The notes beneath the pieces are model-generated. The model worked only from the letters and a program-made list of their open reading frames with translations, made no database searches and was not told where the DNA came from. Below are positions 43,123 to 51,701 of a stretch of 64,000 nt of DNA, one piece after another (the stretch's first letter is position 1; each line of letters opens with the position of its first letter). Location of the stretch: positions 6,587,095 to 6,651,094 of the forward strand of contig JAJLRJ010000004.1 of NCBI GenBank assembly GCA_024195265.1. The letters are read 5' to 3'. The position numbers and the translations under genes are program-made. This stretch comes from Dendrophyllia cribrosa (taxonomy: Eukaryota > Cnidaria > Anthozoa > Scleractinia > Dendrophylliidae).

Positions 43123-43797
43123 TTAATTTATCTCGATTTCAAATTCTAAGGGCATGTTATTAAAGTCAAAGAGGTCACCATTTACATCCTTCACTGACAG
43201 TGATATGCTGTTTACATAATCGCCAGACGAGACGTCACGCAAGACGTTCTGTTGTGTTGATTCGTAGAGAATTTTCTGAAACGGCTCCCCACGAATATCA
43301 AACCGAGCCAAAACTGTCGAAGGTTTACCATTGAGGAGGTTTTGTTCTTTATCAACCAGATCACAGTGGATGAAGTAAGTGCTTGGTGATGTTAATCCTT
43401 TGACGAACGTTGTAAATGTTAATTTAGAATTTATACCAAGCAATTTTGATAAATCGTGGTCTAATTTCACATCCTTATTTTGAAAGTTGAAAATGACCAT
43501 CGACCCTACAGGCGTATTTGTCTTGGTTTCTAATTTTAACTTTTCGACTGGGAATGCGGCCTCTAATTCTTTTGCCAAATACTCAAGAGTGTAATGACCT
43601 GGAAGAAGTCTCCTGACAGTTGTGTTTTTATCAGGCCCAGGCCCAGTAAACAATGTTATCTCTCCTCTTTGTTTCAAATTATGCCACGAGTTGAAAATCG
43701 AGCAAGAGACAAGACGGATGTAACTCGGTTTTGGAAGCGGGTGATCGAAGTAGATCGTGTGAGGGTTCGAAGGCGAGACGATTGTTAACACAACCAT
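43123..43797 (-). CDS. Penton-like minor capsid protein (PX-like)
   Basis: A 224-residue protein taken from the second Met (43797), which has a tatataca motif just upstream; the longer frame begins within A+T-rich promoter DNA. It is rich in β-strand-type sequence: YIRLVSCSIFNSWHNL, GHYTLEYLAKELEAAF, SPSTYFIHCDLVD, VLARFDIRGEPFQK, and VNSISLSVKDVNGDLFDF near the C-terminus. Position beside a divergent small gene and near the capsid-like gene fits the single-jelly-roll minor capsid (penton) of Polintons. Complete and without stops. Confidence 0.55.
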   Translation of the reverse strand: MVVLTIVSPSNPHTIYFDHPLPKPSYIRLVSCSIFNSWHNLKQRGEITLFTGPGPDKNTTVRRLLPGHYTLEYLAKELEAAFPVEKLKLETKTNTPVGSMVIFNFQNKDVKLDHDLSKLLGINSKLTFTTFVKGLTSPSTYFIHCDLVDKEQNLLNGKPSTVLARFDIRGEPFQKILYESTQQNVLRDVSSGDYVNSISLSVKDVNGDLFDFNNMPLEFEIEIN

Positions 43798-43844
43798 GAT
43801 TGTATGTATATAAAAACATTTTTTAAATATAAATATATACAATC
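43798..43844. promoter_or_regulatory. 47-bp bidirectional promoter
   Basis: Only 47 bp separate the divergent starts at 43797 (minus) and 43845 (plus). Each ATG is preceded within about 10 nt by a tatata(c) motif followed by caatc: tatatacaatcatg to the right, and tatacatacaatcatg to the left. Confidence 0.6.
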
Positions 43845-44264
43845 ATGTTTGGCAGACGGCCCGTTGGAATTAATCCTAATTCAAATCTTGGTCTAAACAT
43901 TGGCGGTCACAACTACGGCCCCCCACCCCCTTTTAATTCAACCCCAAACGTCTATAGCCATGTAAAGCCACCCCCAGATCCACTAGCCTGGATGAGAACA
44001 CCAGAAGCAGCAAAGCTATCTGCTGCGGCCAAGGCCAAGGCGATCTCAGACTTCAAAAAGCGTTTCCCGCGCGCTGATATGTCCCACTTTGAAGTGCAAG
44101 TAGAGTTTGGCGACGATAACAAAACCGCCACAGGGGAAGTGCTTTACAAAAAGGGTCCTGGCTCATTAGTCCAGTCAATCTATGAAAAAAAAGGGGTCAA
44201 CCTACCACTAATTGCAAAAGAAGGTATCTCAACGGATTTAGGTCCAGAAAGACTTAATATGTAA
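43845..44264 (+). pseudogene. Small Pro-rich virion-type protein, interrupted by transposon
   Basis: Begins MFGRRPVGINPNSNLG and is Pro/Asn-rich, then has a basic helix (SAAAKAKAISDFKKRF) and a β-type segment (FEVQVEFGDDNKTATGEV). The frame continues for roughly 23 codons past about 44194, where the nested FEN-CXC transposon appears to begin, so the last part (from about NLPLIAKEG) is probably encoded by the transposon's terminal repeat. The native C-terminus is therefore lost or displaced. Function unknown; it is divergently paired with the penton-like gene. Confidence 0.55.
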
Positions 44265-45510
44265 CATATAAAAAGTCCCCCAAAATCGCAGTTGGGGAAC
44301 ACGTTCAAAATTAGGGTTTTTTATGTCGAGTTGGCGAGCAAAATTTTACGGCATGAAAACGAGGCTCCACTAAGTACTTCTTAATCTTGCCGGCTGTATT
44401 TTCAGCTTTGTTTATTAGAAAAAAATGACTGTTTACAAATAATTTATAGAAAATGTTTAAATAGTAATAAAACAATTTAAATTCATCACTGACTACTAGC
44501 ATTTGATTTACTGAGCCGAAAATGTTTGTGTTTACATGTAATAAATGATATTTGAAGAGTATCTAGAAAATTCATAGTTATTTTCGTTTCCTTTGTTTTC
44601 GTATTCTTATATGTAATTTAAAAATACGATTTTAGCACTCGTCTGTTAGAATACAAACTCAAAGTGCAGAACTGTAGAGGAACTTGTAAAGAATTATAAA
44701 TATATATACAAAAAAAGGCGCGAAACAATGCAAGCAGGTTTGTAAAGTTTGCAAGCGCTTGTCGCGACAATTAATGTAGATTTCTCAGTCTGCGTTTTTC
44801 CCACCTTCACACGAAAGAGAAGTGGTTGTATCTACATGTTATTATTCGTGGAGAAAATTGCATCAGATTCTTAGCTTTGGAGCGCTTATTTGCAGGTAAG
44901 CATTGATTATTCTGTTTGTAATGGTAATCATACGGTTTCGAGTTCAATTTGTGATTAATTTGCACAAGTGAGTTTTTCAAAAAGCTCAAATTGCACGAGC
45001 CGCTTCGGCGTTAATATTTTGTTTATAAACTGAATAAAAAATTCTTTTAGAATCAAAATGTAATTCTGTACACTTCTTAATTGCCTTTTGTATATAAAAC
45101 ACAAATGTATCCAAGCATCTAATTGACTTTCGAGCGACTTTCATGCTCTGAGAATTGTATTATTTGTTCGTTTATATGGTGTTTCCCGTTGAAGTTCACA
45201 ATTTCTAGTTATCATATTTCAAAATGAAAATATTAAAAATATATACTGTTCAAATGAACCTACATACAGTCGTGGACAGAATATTATGTTGATATGTTTA
45301 TTTCACGAGACAGTGCATGGGTGAATCCGGTGGGTGTCTAGACAAGGGCACAGCTATACAGACATACTTGGCCTGTAAGCCCGCTTTATTAATGTTATAA
45401 AAATGCGGAAATGTTATAGGCTGGTGCCGTACACTCCCCTAGGGTTCAAGGTTATCATACCTTTACTGAAAATATTTCTATAGCTGTGACGCCACCCGCC
45501 CATTGAAACT
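44265..45510. other. Non-coding left part of the FEN-CXC transposon
   Basis: A+T-rich, with no frame of note apart from shadows. The left TIR occupies the first stretch. No splice-bounded upstream exon for the nuclease was recognised, though the N-terminus present in copy 2 (VLDDGALIHRCPW) has no counterpart here. Confidence 0.5.
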
Positions 45511-46731
45511 GTGTCTCACGTTTTGATGCCCCCTCTCTACCTACACGAATTTCAATACACAATGATTAAATTATATTATTTGGTGGTATGGCCTACTCTC
45601 GGATCCGCGACTTTTGAAGAAGTGTTCAGTCTTTACTGCAACTATGTCGCGAAGAAGTATGGCAGGCCAATCGTCGTCTTTGATGGGTATGACAACAGCA
45701 CAGTGTCAACGAAGCAAATGACACAGCAAAGGAGATCATCGGGCAAGGTTGGGACTACCGTGACGTTCGAGGAAGACATGAAGGTCACCACGAAGAAGGA
45801 CGTGTTCCTGGCAAATACCAAGAACAAGCAACGTTTTCTTACCATGTTGAGCAGAAGTCTTAGCCACCGCCAGTGTGAGACGCACCATGCAGACGGCGAT
45901 GCCGACCTTCTTATTGTGAAAGCAGCTGTAGAGTCCGCGAGATCCAGAACAACCATACTTGTTGGAGACGACACAGACCTGCTCATCCTACTTTTGTTCC
46001 ACGTCGATCCTGATGGTCATGACCTCTTCATCATCCCTGAGCCAAAGAGCAATTCCTTGCGGCGGCGTGTATGGAATATAGAGAAGGTACAAGCAGAGCT
46101 AGGGACTGAGGTATGCGATAACATCCTCTTTCTTCACACGGTTCTTGGATGCGACACAACATCTCGCGTTCATGGCATCGGAAAGGGTGCATCGCTCAAG
46201 AAGTTTATAACGTCCTCTCATTTCCGGCAGCAAACGAAGGTATTTCAAGGCATTGCAGCAACAGAAGAAATCGCGGCTGCAGGGGAAAATGCCCTTGCAC
46301 TACTGTACAACGGAAAGGAAGGGCAATGTCTCGACAATCTCCGGTATCAACGTTACCAGGAAAAGCTCGCCACAAAGACCACCCAGATACACCCTAATAG
46401 CCTCCCCCCGACATCGGCTGCAGCAAAATTCCATAGTTTTCGCGTGTATGCCCAAGTCCTGCAATGGAAAGGGGAAGGAGTCAATGCCGAAGACTGGGGG
46501 TGGAAGACGAAAGACGGCCAGCTGATTCCTGTGATGACGGATTTACCAGCAGCACCAGACAACCTTCTACGCATAGTGAGATGCAACTGCTCATCGGGAT
46601 GCAACACGCTGCGATGTTCCTGCCGCAAGCACAACTTGGAATGTTCTCCTGCATGTGGCCAGTGCAAAGGCTCTAGCTGCACAAACTCCTCTGTCCTGGC
46701 TCAAGAAGACTGTGGCAGTGACGACGAATAG
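45511..46731 (+). CDS. FEN1/PIN-like nuclease with C-terminal CXC domain
   Basis: A 406-codon frame. The nuclease core shows the XPG/FEN1 acidic pattern: Asp58 in IVVFDGY; Asp128/130/132 in HADGDADLLIVKAA; Asp153/154/156 in LVGDDTDLLILL; Asp215 in VLGCDTTSRVHGIGKGASLK, where GIGKGA matches the FEN1 helix-hairpin region. Residues 358-390 are a tesmin/TSO1-type CXC motif (CNCSSGCNTLRCSCRKHNLE then CSPACGQCKGSSC), known to bind DNA. Between them is a WGW-type linker. The N-terminus appears truncated relative to copy 2. It is the only gene between the transposon's TIRs, so it is the best candidate for the mobility enzyme or a key cofactor; that role is inferred. Confidence 0.7.
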   Translation: MSHVLMPPLYLHEFQYTMIKLYYLVVWPTLGSATFEEVFSLYCNYVAKKYGRPIVVFDGYDNSTVSTKQMTQQRRSSGKVGTTVTFEEDMKVTTKKDVFLANTKNKQRFLTMLSRSLSHRQCETHHADGDADLLIVKAAVESARSRTTILVGDDTDLLILLLFHVDPDGHDLFIIPEPKSNSLRRRVWNIEKVQAELGTEVCDNILFLHTVLGCDTTSRVHGIGKGASLKKFITSSHFRQQTKVFQGIAATEEIAAAGENALALLYNGKEGQCLDNLRYQRYQEKLATKTTQIHPNSLPPTSAAAKFHSFRVYAQVLQWKGEGVNAEDWGWKTKDGQLIPVMTDLPAAPDNLLRIVRCNCSSGCNTLRCSCRKHNLECSPACGQCKGSSCTNSSVLAQEDCGSDDE

Positions 46732-47301
46732 TATTTTAGCGTCACATGATTTTTTATGTATCAGGTTCGGAAGAACGATTAGCCTGTAAAATATTCGTTT
46801 TACTACTCAAGTCTGATAATTGATATCAAAAGCATAGTCTAATAAAAATGGCTTGAAGTACCAGCAACTACTTTCATTCTATTCATAGTTATTAGAATAA
46901 CTTTCCCTCTAGTATGTTACATTCTGCTAATCTTCTTCATTGGAAATTGACTAACTTTATGGGCTTATATGCGGACCTGGTTTCAAGCTTACACATGACA
47001 AATGACTAAATGGTTTTATATTACCGCTCTTATTGCAAATCCCCAAAACATCGGTAAAAAGTATGCTTTTAACGAGCGAAATCAATCTACTTCCGGTTTC
47101 AGCCTTGTTTCCATGTCGCAGCAGAGCGCGAGTATCAATTATGTTAATTTTGAAGGCTTTCCCGTGCTGCGATTTAGGGGGACTTTTAGTATGTTGTTCA
47201 AAGCAGTTGCATGAGCTATATTTCGAAGAGAAACCTTCTTTTGCAATTAGTGATGGGTCAAACCATAGGTTGACTGGACTACATGGGCGCTCGTTACAGA
47301 A

Positions 47302-48801
47302 ATGCCCCACAAAGATTGGACTCAAGCCATGAAAGACGCTCTTGGTCTCCATCAAGATGGTGGTTTCCCTTATCAGTTATCGTTGACTCGAAATACAGAA
47401 AAGTCAATCCCAGCTGTTGATTTCTCCACCACAATAGACAAGGATATGATGATTGGCGCAATCTTGAACGACGAAGCGCAAAAGATCTATGTCACACCAA
47501 CTGATTATTTCACAACGAAATACAGAAATATCTTTAGGGACACACAGATTTCATTCACAACAGCGAAATATGGAAGAAAGTGGCTAGGAGGGCCACATAT
47601 GAGTTTTTGGCCACAACAACTATCCTTCGCACTGTGGTGTGCAACAACCGGCTGTGGAATCTCGCGTGACATTCTCTTCGATAAAAACTCAAGTCTATCC
47701 TTAACCCCCCAGCTCCGGTCGTTTTACCGGTTTCACGTTTATTTCACAACAAGGCGAATACTCCACAAGATGGGTGGGGAACAAAGCGTGAGTGCTTTGT
47801 CAGACGACCCTCCATTCAACCAGAAAGACAACAAGTACAACATCGACACGTACAAGAAGATTTGCATAGAGTTTGGTATCGACCCAAGTTCTGACTTCCG
47901 TTTCACATACGGCAAGAACCACGGTCTTAGGAATGTGTACATTGGTGAATATGGAGCTGGCAATGTTTCTACCGATTACGACTACCCCGATCCTGATCTA
48001 GCTCTGTTCAATGATGAGCGCGTGACTGACAGAAACGATCCCAACTATCGTGCCAATGGAATATCTTTCGTCCGCAACGATCAAGGGGCGGACACCCAGT
48101 TCGAGCACTTTGTGCCAAATTACGCACAAGGTCTAACACAGCCAGGGCTCGCGCGTATGAACCAATCAATCGAGGCCTTTGTGTACTGCATTCTTGGTTC
48201 ACAAGCTAAAACCCGCAGCAGCATCATTGGAAGAGGAGGCCGGGCGTTCGAAACGCAGAGAGTATTCCTCACTCATCTAGAGGAGGCCATAATACTGAAC
48301 GACATCGCAACAAGCGTACAGCGTTACCAGCTTGCCATCCAAGCAACGAAAGTGCGCCTAGACTTTGCGACAGCACCCGGAAGCTGGCTCATGCCATCAC
48401 GCATGGTTATCAACACAGAGAGCGTGATCGGGTATAACAACAATCTAAAGGAGGCAACGCAAGGGATGAAGCTGGGTGTGAACAATGATGTTAATCTGGG
48501 CACAATAGAAGCCTCACTTCGCCACATGGACGGTGGACCAACAAAGATTAATCCACCAAACAGTCACCCATCAAACCCGATACATAAAGAGGCAACACAG
48601 GCACAGGGCATCGCGCCAGCCCCAGCCACAAGCAAAACACCACATCCCACGCCAGCCACAAGCAAAACACCGCATCCCACGCCAGCCACAAGCAAAACAC
48701 TACATCCCACACCAGCACAACCCGACCCGCATCACGTAAACAAGGCACTCATAGGTGTGGGTGCACTTGCTTTGGCAGGTGTTATCGTTTGGTTTAGGTA
48801 A
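47302..48801 (+). CDS. Probable Polinton major capsid protein (PY-like)
   Basis: A 499-residue protein, complete and free of stops. It has β-rich, aromatic text throughout (GGPHMSFWPQQLSFALWCAT, FYRFHVYFTTRRIL, LRNVYIGEYGAGNVSTDYDY), then a low-complexity linker with three copies of a TPATSKTPHP unit and a final hydrophobic segment (ALIGVGALALAGVIVWF). Its size and its place between penton-like and membrane-protein genes fit the double-jelly-roll major capsid of Polintons, but I see no diagnostic motif. The C-terminal membrane anchor would be unusual for a capsid protein. The start lies only about 37 bp after the nested transposon, so its promoter may have been displaced and the N-terminus could be incomplete. 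Confidence 0.5.
   Translation: MPHKDWTQAMKDALGLHQDGGFPYQLSLTRNTEKSIPAVDFSTTIDKDMMIGAILNDEAQKIYVTPTDYFTTKYRNIFRDTQISFTTAKYGRKWLGGPHMSFWPQQLSFALWCATTGCGISRDILFDKNSSLSLTPQLRSFYRFHVYFTTRRILHKMGGEQSVSALSDDPPFNQKDNKYNIDTYKKICIEFGIDPSSDFRFTYGKNHGLRNVYIGEYGAGNVSTDYDYPDPDLALFNDERVTDRNDPNYRANGISFVRNDQGADTQFEHFVPNYAQGLTQPGLARMNQSIEAFVYCILGSQAKTRSSIIGRGGRAFETQRVFLTHLEEAIILNDIATSVQRYQLAIQATKVRLDFATAPGSWLMPSRMVINTESVIGYNNNLKEATQGMKLGVNNDVNLGTIEASLRHMDGGPTKINPPNSHPSNPIHKEATQAQGIAPAPATSKTPHPTPATSKTPHPTPATSKTLHPTPAQPDPHHVNKALIGVGALALAGVIVWFR
48608..48710. repeat. 33-bp coding tandem repeat in the capsid-like gene
   Basis: Three copies of ccagccacaagcaaaacacc followed by acatcccacg-type text encode a (TPATSKTPHP)-like Pro/Thr linker just before the C-terminal hydrophobic segment. 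In-frame unit, so the linker length can vary. Confidence 0.85.
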
Positions 48802-48810
48802 GCGCAAATC

Positions 48811-49916
48811 TCAAGACTTCACACGCTTGGTGATCCTTTCAACCAGGAAGGCCACCACGGCAAGGATGAGCAGCCAAGCGTGTTCACCAAGAAAGGAGAT
48901 GACCGACCCAGCCGCTTTGAAGATGAAGCTCACAATTGAACCAATGAGGCCAGGCAAGGCGGCAGCCGCCTTTTTGCCAAGCTCTTTAAGCCCATTTCCA
49001 ATAGCCTTGGTGGCTCTTGCAAAGCCATTCAAGGTGGCGAGTACCACAGCGCTGATGGTGATGCCAGCTGCCAGAACAACAGCTTGCAGTGTCCATCCGT
49101 ATTTCTTGAAGATTTCTCTAACCCTCTCTAGCAAGGGCCTTTGCCTTTCCCGCACCTCAATTTCTGTATTGAGCATTGCCAGCTCTTCTCGCTCAGCAAC
49201 TCGGACTTCCGCGGCTTCTCTTTCAGAGGGAGAAGTGTCCTCAGCCTCTATGACGCGCCTGTCTTCAGCGTTCTGTCGTTCAAGCTCTTCTTTGTTCTGT
49301 TTCAGTTCGTCCAGTGGTTTTATGGAGTCCTTTTTTGCTCTAAGTTCCTCTAAGCGTACTTCAAACCCCTTTTCGTCAAGTTTTAGTTTGTCGATTTCTT
49401 TTCGTAGTTTGTCTGCTTCTTGGGCAGCTTTTTGCTTCTTGTCCAGTTCTTTTCGTTTGGCTTCATGCTCAGATTCAAGTTTTCTCTTTTCATTTTTCAG
49501 TCTTTGTATTTCCTCCGTATTCAGTGGCCCATGTGCATCTTCCTTCTCTTGAATCTGGTCATCAGCCTCTTTGATTTTATTTCTGATGGCATCCATGTCG
49601 TGGCGAAGTTCTTTTTCTTGTTCGCCAGCAAGTGTTTGTTCAGTTTGTTGTAGTTGCTTTTGTTTTGCTTCCCGTTCTTTTTGTTTTGCTTCACGTGCAG
49701 CATTTGTTTGATTAATGTCTTCAGTCTTAGACTTTCCGAGAGCTCTTTGGATCTCTTGGGGAAGAGAAGTGTTGAAAGTCTTTTTGACATCCCTCGGCGA
49801 TCTTGTGTAGAGCTTATACCATGTGTGTTTTTTTCCCCTTCCATTTTCACCATGACTTCAAGGCCTGCACCACCCTCTCTGTACTGAAGAACAGCTTTTT
49901 TTCACCTTTGTTCATA
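48811..49916 (-). pseudogene. Coiled-coil, two-segment membrane protein, frameshifted
   Basis: The longest intact piece (48811-49596, 261 codons) is a long Glu/Lys coiled coil (IRNKIKEADDQIQEKEDAHG onward) followed by hydrophobic segments (AVVLAAGITISAVVLATLNG; LPGLIGSIVSFIF; AWLLILAVVAFLV). Coding-like text in the same frame extends upstream to about 49830, then changes frame at a run of seven A residues and again near 49875, with a candidate start at 49916. The gene therefore has at least two small indels. Likely a virion or membrane-remodelling protein by context; family not recognised. It converges with the capsid-like gene. Confidence 0.55.
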
Positions 49917-49972
49917 TCTGGGAACTCATCCTCAACCTGTCTCAAAAAATAAATAACATAAAAACTTAAAAT

Positions 49973-49983
49973 CATATGTATAC
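49973..49983. promoter_or_regulatory. CATATGTATAC motif between divergent genes
   Basis: Lies between the minus-strand gene (start about 49916) and the plus-strand gene (49996). The identical 11-mer occurs again at 50222-50232, 11 nt before the next start, and a close variant (catatatacc, 50687-50696) lies 12 nt before the integrase start. Confidence 0.6.
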
Positions 49984-49995
49984 TGCACACAAACC

Positions 49996-50217
49996 ATGTC
50001 TGACAACAAGCTTGTGAAGTCTATCCTCGACGCCGCAACAATCACTGGCCTTGTCGCCGGTATTGGTTGGATTGGGAAAAAGACCATCAAAGAAAACTTC
50101 ACTGCCGACCCCAGTGCAAGCTTGATGAACTACGTCAAGTTCACAGCCGTCATGGCTGGCAGCATCGCGCTGAAGAAATATCTCGAGGACCAGAAAATCC
50201 TCCCAGACAACATGTAA
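49996..50217 (+). CDS. Small membrane protein (73 aa)
   Basis: MSDNKLVKSILDAATITGLV continues into a hydrophobic N-terminal segment (VAGIGWIGKKT) and a second one (KFTAVMAGSIALKKYL). Two short membrane-compatible helices with Lys between them. The motif 12 nt upstream and the next gene 27 nt downstream suggest tightly packed, separately promoted genes. Unknown family. Confidence 0.6.
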   Translation: MSDNKLVKSILDAATITGLVAGIGWIGKKTIKENFTADPSASLMNYVKFTAVMAGSIALKKYLEDQKILPDNM

Positions 50218-50243
50218 AAAACATATGTATACACACGACTACA

Positions 50244-50681
50244 ATGGCCTCGATTGCAATAATGGCCCTTGGCGCTGTTCTCAATGCGGCCGCTTTCACT
50301 GGCGGCAACTATCTCGCGAAATATCTGTCTGGTGATAGCGGAAAGGCAGCAATGGATTAGAACATCCGGCATGACAAAGCCCTGGAACAATACCAAGCGG
50401 CTTACGCTAAATACCAGAAGGACCGCACCAAGCTCCTCGACTGGATTGCAACGAACGATCGGATTAAACACCAAGCTAGCCAAAACTTCCAAACCACCGA
50501 CCAAGCCCTGGTCTTGTATAACCAGATGCACCAAACACAACCAGATAAACAAATCAAAGACTACAAAGAGCCTCATTTCTCGGACTTCTACAAGCCTAGC
50601 CAACAACAGCAGACTGGTGAACTTGCGTTCATTGGAGGCACCCTGCTTGCGGGTGGGTATGTGGCCTATCGCTTTCTGTAA
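50244..50681 (+). pseudogene. Membrane-anchored small virion-type protein with in-frame TAG
   Basis: Begins MASIAIMALGAVLNAAAFTG (hydrophobic, Ala/Gly-rich). A tag codon at 50358-50360 ends the frame after 38 codons, yet the same frame continues without other stops to taa at 50679-50681. The continuation encodes a helical, Gln-rich part (ALEQYQAAYAKYQKDRTKLL) and a C-terminal hydrophobic segment (LAFIGGTLLAGGYVAYRFL). A single nonsense change is the simplest reading. By layout it may be a structural membrane protein; no family recognised. Confidence 0.6.
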
Positions 50682-50708
50682 ACAAACATATATACCCCGC
50701 ACACCTCT

Positions 50709-51695
50709 ATGGAGGCCAAACTCTCTAAGATATACTACAGCCCGAAAGGGTATTGGAAAGGTCTTGCCGCTGTAAAAAAGCTGGCCACTGCGGCTAGGAT
50801 CTCTGAAGAGGCGACAAAGAAATGGTTGGTCAAACAAGCCCTTTGGCAAATATATCTCCCGGCGCCACGCTACATCCCTCGGCCCAAGTTTGATGTCTCC
50901 TCACCCAATGCAGTGCATCAAGCAGATCTTCTCTTCCTACCCCATGACAAGCTCCCTAAAAGCAGAAAGGTATACAAATACGCATTAACCCTTGTGGATG
51001 TGGCTAGCCGATACAAAGCTGCGGAGCCCCTGACTTCGAAAGAGTCTGAAGAAGTCTCAAGGGCATTTCAGAAAATATATAGGAAGGGGCCTTTGAAGTG
51101 GCCTCAACTCTTACAAGTTGACCCTGGGAAAGAGTTTATGGGGGCTGTGACAAAGACCATGGAAAACAACAAAACAGTCATTCGTCGCGGGCGGGTTGAT
51201 ATCCACAGAGACCAAGCAATTGTGGAGAGATTCAATCGCACCCTGGCTGAAAGGCTGTTTGGACATCAATACGCGGTTGAAATGAATATGCCCTCTGGCC
51301 GGTCTACTGCATGGGTCAAAAGACTACCAGATGTTGTCTCGGCCTTGAACAATGAAGTGACAAGATTGACTGGCAAGAAACCAAAGGATGCGATCAAAGA
51401 GAAAGCAGTATCAGCCAAGCCTTCAACCCCATATGCTAGGTCTGTGGAAGTCTATGAGAAGAAGCTCCCTCCCCGGGTGAGTGTGAGATATCTGTACTAC
51501 CCTGGCGAGCTGGAAGGTGGTGTGAGGCGTGCTACTGATCCCATCTGGTCATTAAAGGTCTATAATGTTGAGAGAGTTGTCACCAAGCCGAATGAGCCAG
51601 TGGTGTATTACCTTTACGATGGGCTCAAGAGAGGGTTTGTTCGTGAGTTGATGGTTGTGCCTCCGGGCACTCAGTTGCCACCAGCTGGGCTCTAG
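50709..51695 (+). CDS. Polinton integrase (RVE family)
   Basis: A 328-residue retrovirus-type integrase, complete and free of stops. Core catalytic acids: Asp73 in HQADLLFL, Asp138 in LLQVDPGKEFMG and Glu173 in RDQAIVERFNRTLAERL, the D,D-35-E arrangement. The region around residue 95 (YALTLVDVASRYKAAEPL) is typical of the RNase-H-fold strand that follows. An N-terminal basic helix precedes it and a C-terminal β-rich part (VYYLYDGLKRGFVRELMVV) follows. It would cut and join element ends, producing the flanking duplication. It converges on the polymerase gene with only 6 bp between the stop codons. Confidence 0.9.
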   Translation: MEAKLSKIYYSPKGYWKGLAAVKKLATAARISEEATKKWLVKQALWQIYLPAPRYIPRPKFDVSSPNAVHQADLLFLPHDKLPKSRKVYKYALTLVDVASRYKAAEPLTSKESEEVSRAFQKIYRKGPLKWPQLLQVDPGKEFMGAVTKTMENNKTVIRRGRVDIHRDQAIVERFNRTLAERLFGHQYAVEMNMPSGRSTAWVKRLPDVVSALNNEVTRLTGKKPKDAIKEKAVSAKPSTPYARSVEVYEKKLPPRVSVRYLYYPGELEGGVRRATDPIWSLKVYNVERVVTKPNEPVVYYLYDGLKRGFVRELMVVPPGTQLPPAGL

Positions 51696-51701
51696 CGCGG
51701 G

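Larger units (their letters stand above)
44194..47265. mobile_element. FEN-CXC transposon, copy 1, nested in the Polinton
   Basis: Terminal inverted repeats of about 150 bp: left cactaattgcaaaagaaggt (44207), ..aaagtcccccaaaatcgcag.., ..gcatgaaaacgaggct..; right shows the same strings inverted, in order, between 47253 and about 47085. Identity is about 70% with gaps. Exact ends and target duplication are not resolved; gggtcaa occurs at both edges (44194 and 47255) and may be either TIR or duplication. The single gene is a nuclease/CXC protein. A second copy lies at 58.9-62.1 kb. Confidence 0.75.

Noticed and set aside
48755..49552. 265-codon plus-strand frame rich in Ser/Phe
   Set aside because: It is antisense to the coiled-coil membrane protein, whose Lys/Glu-rich coding strand explains the composition.
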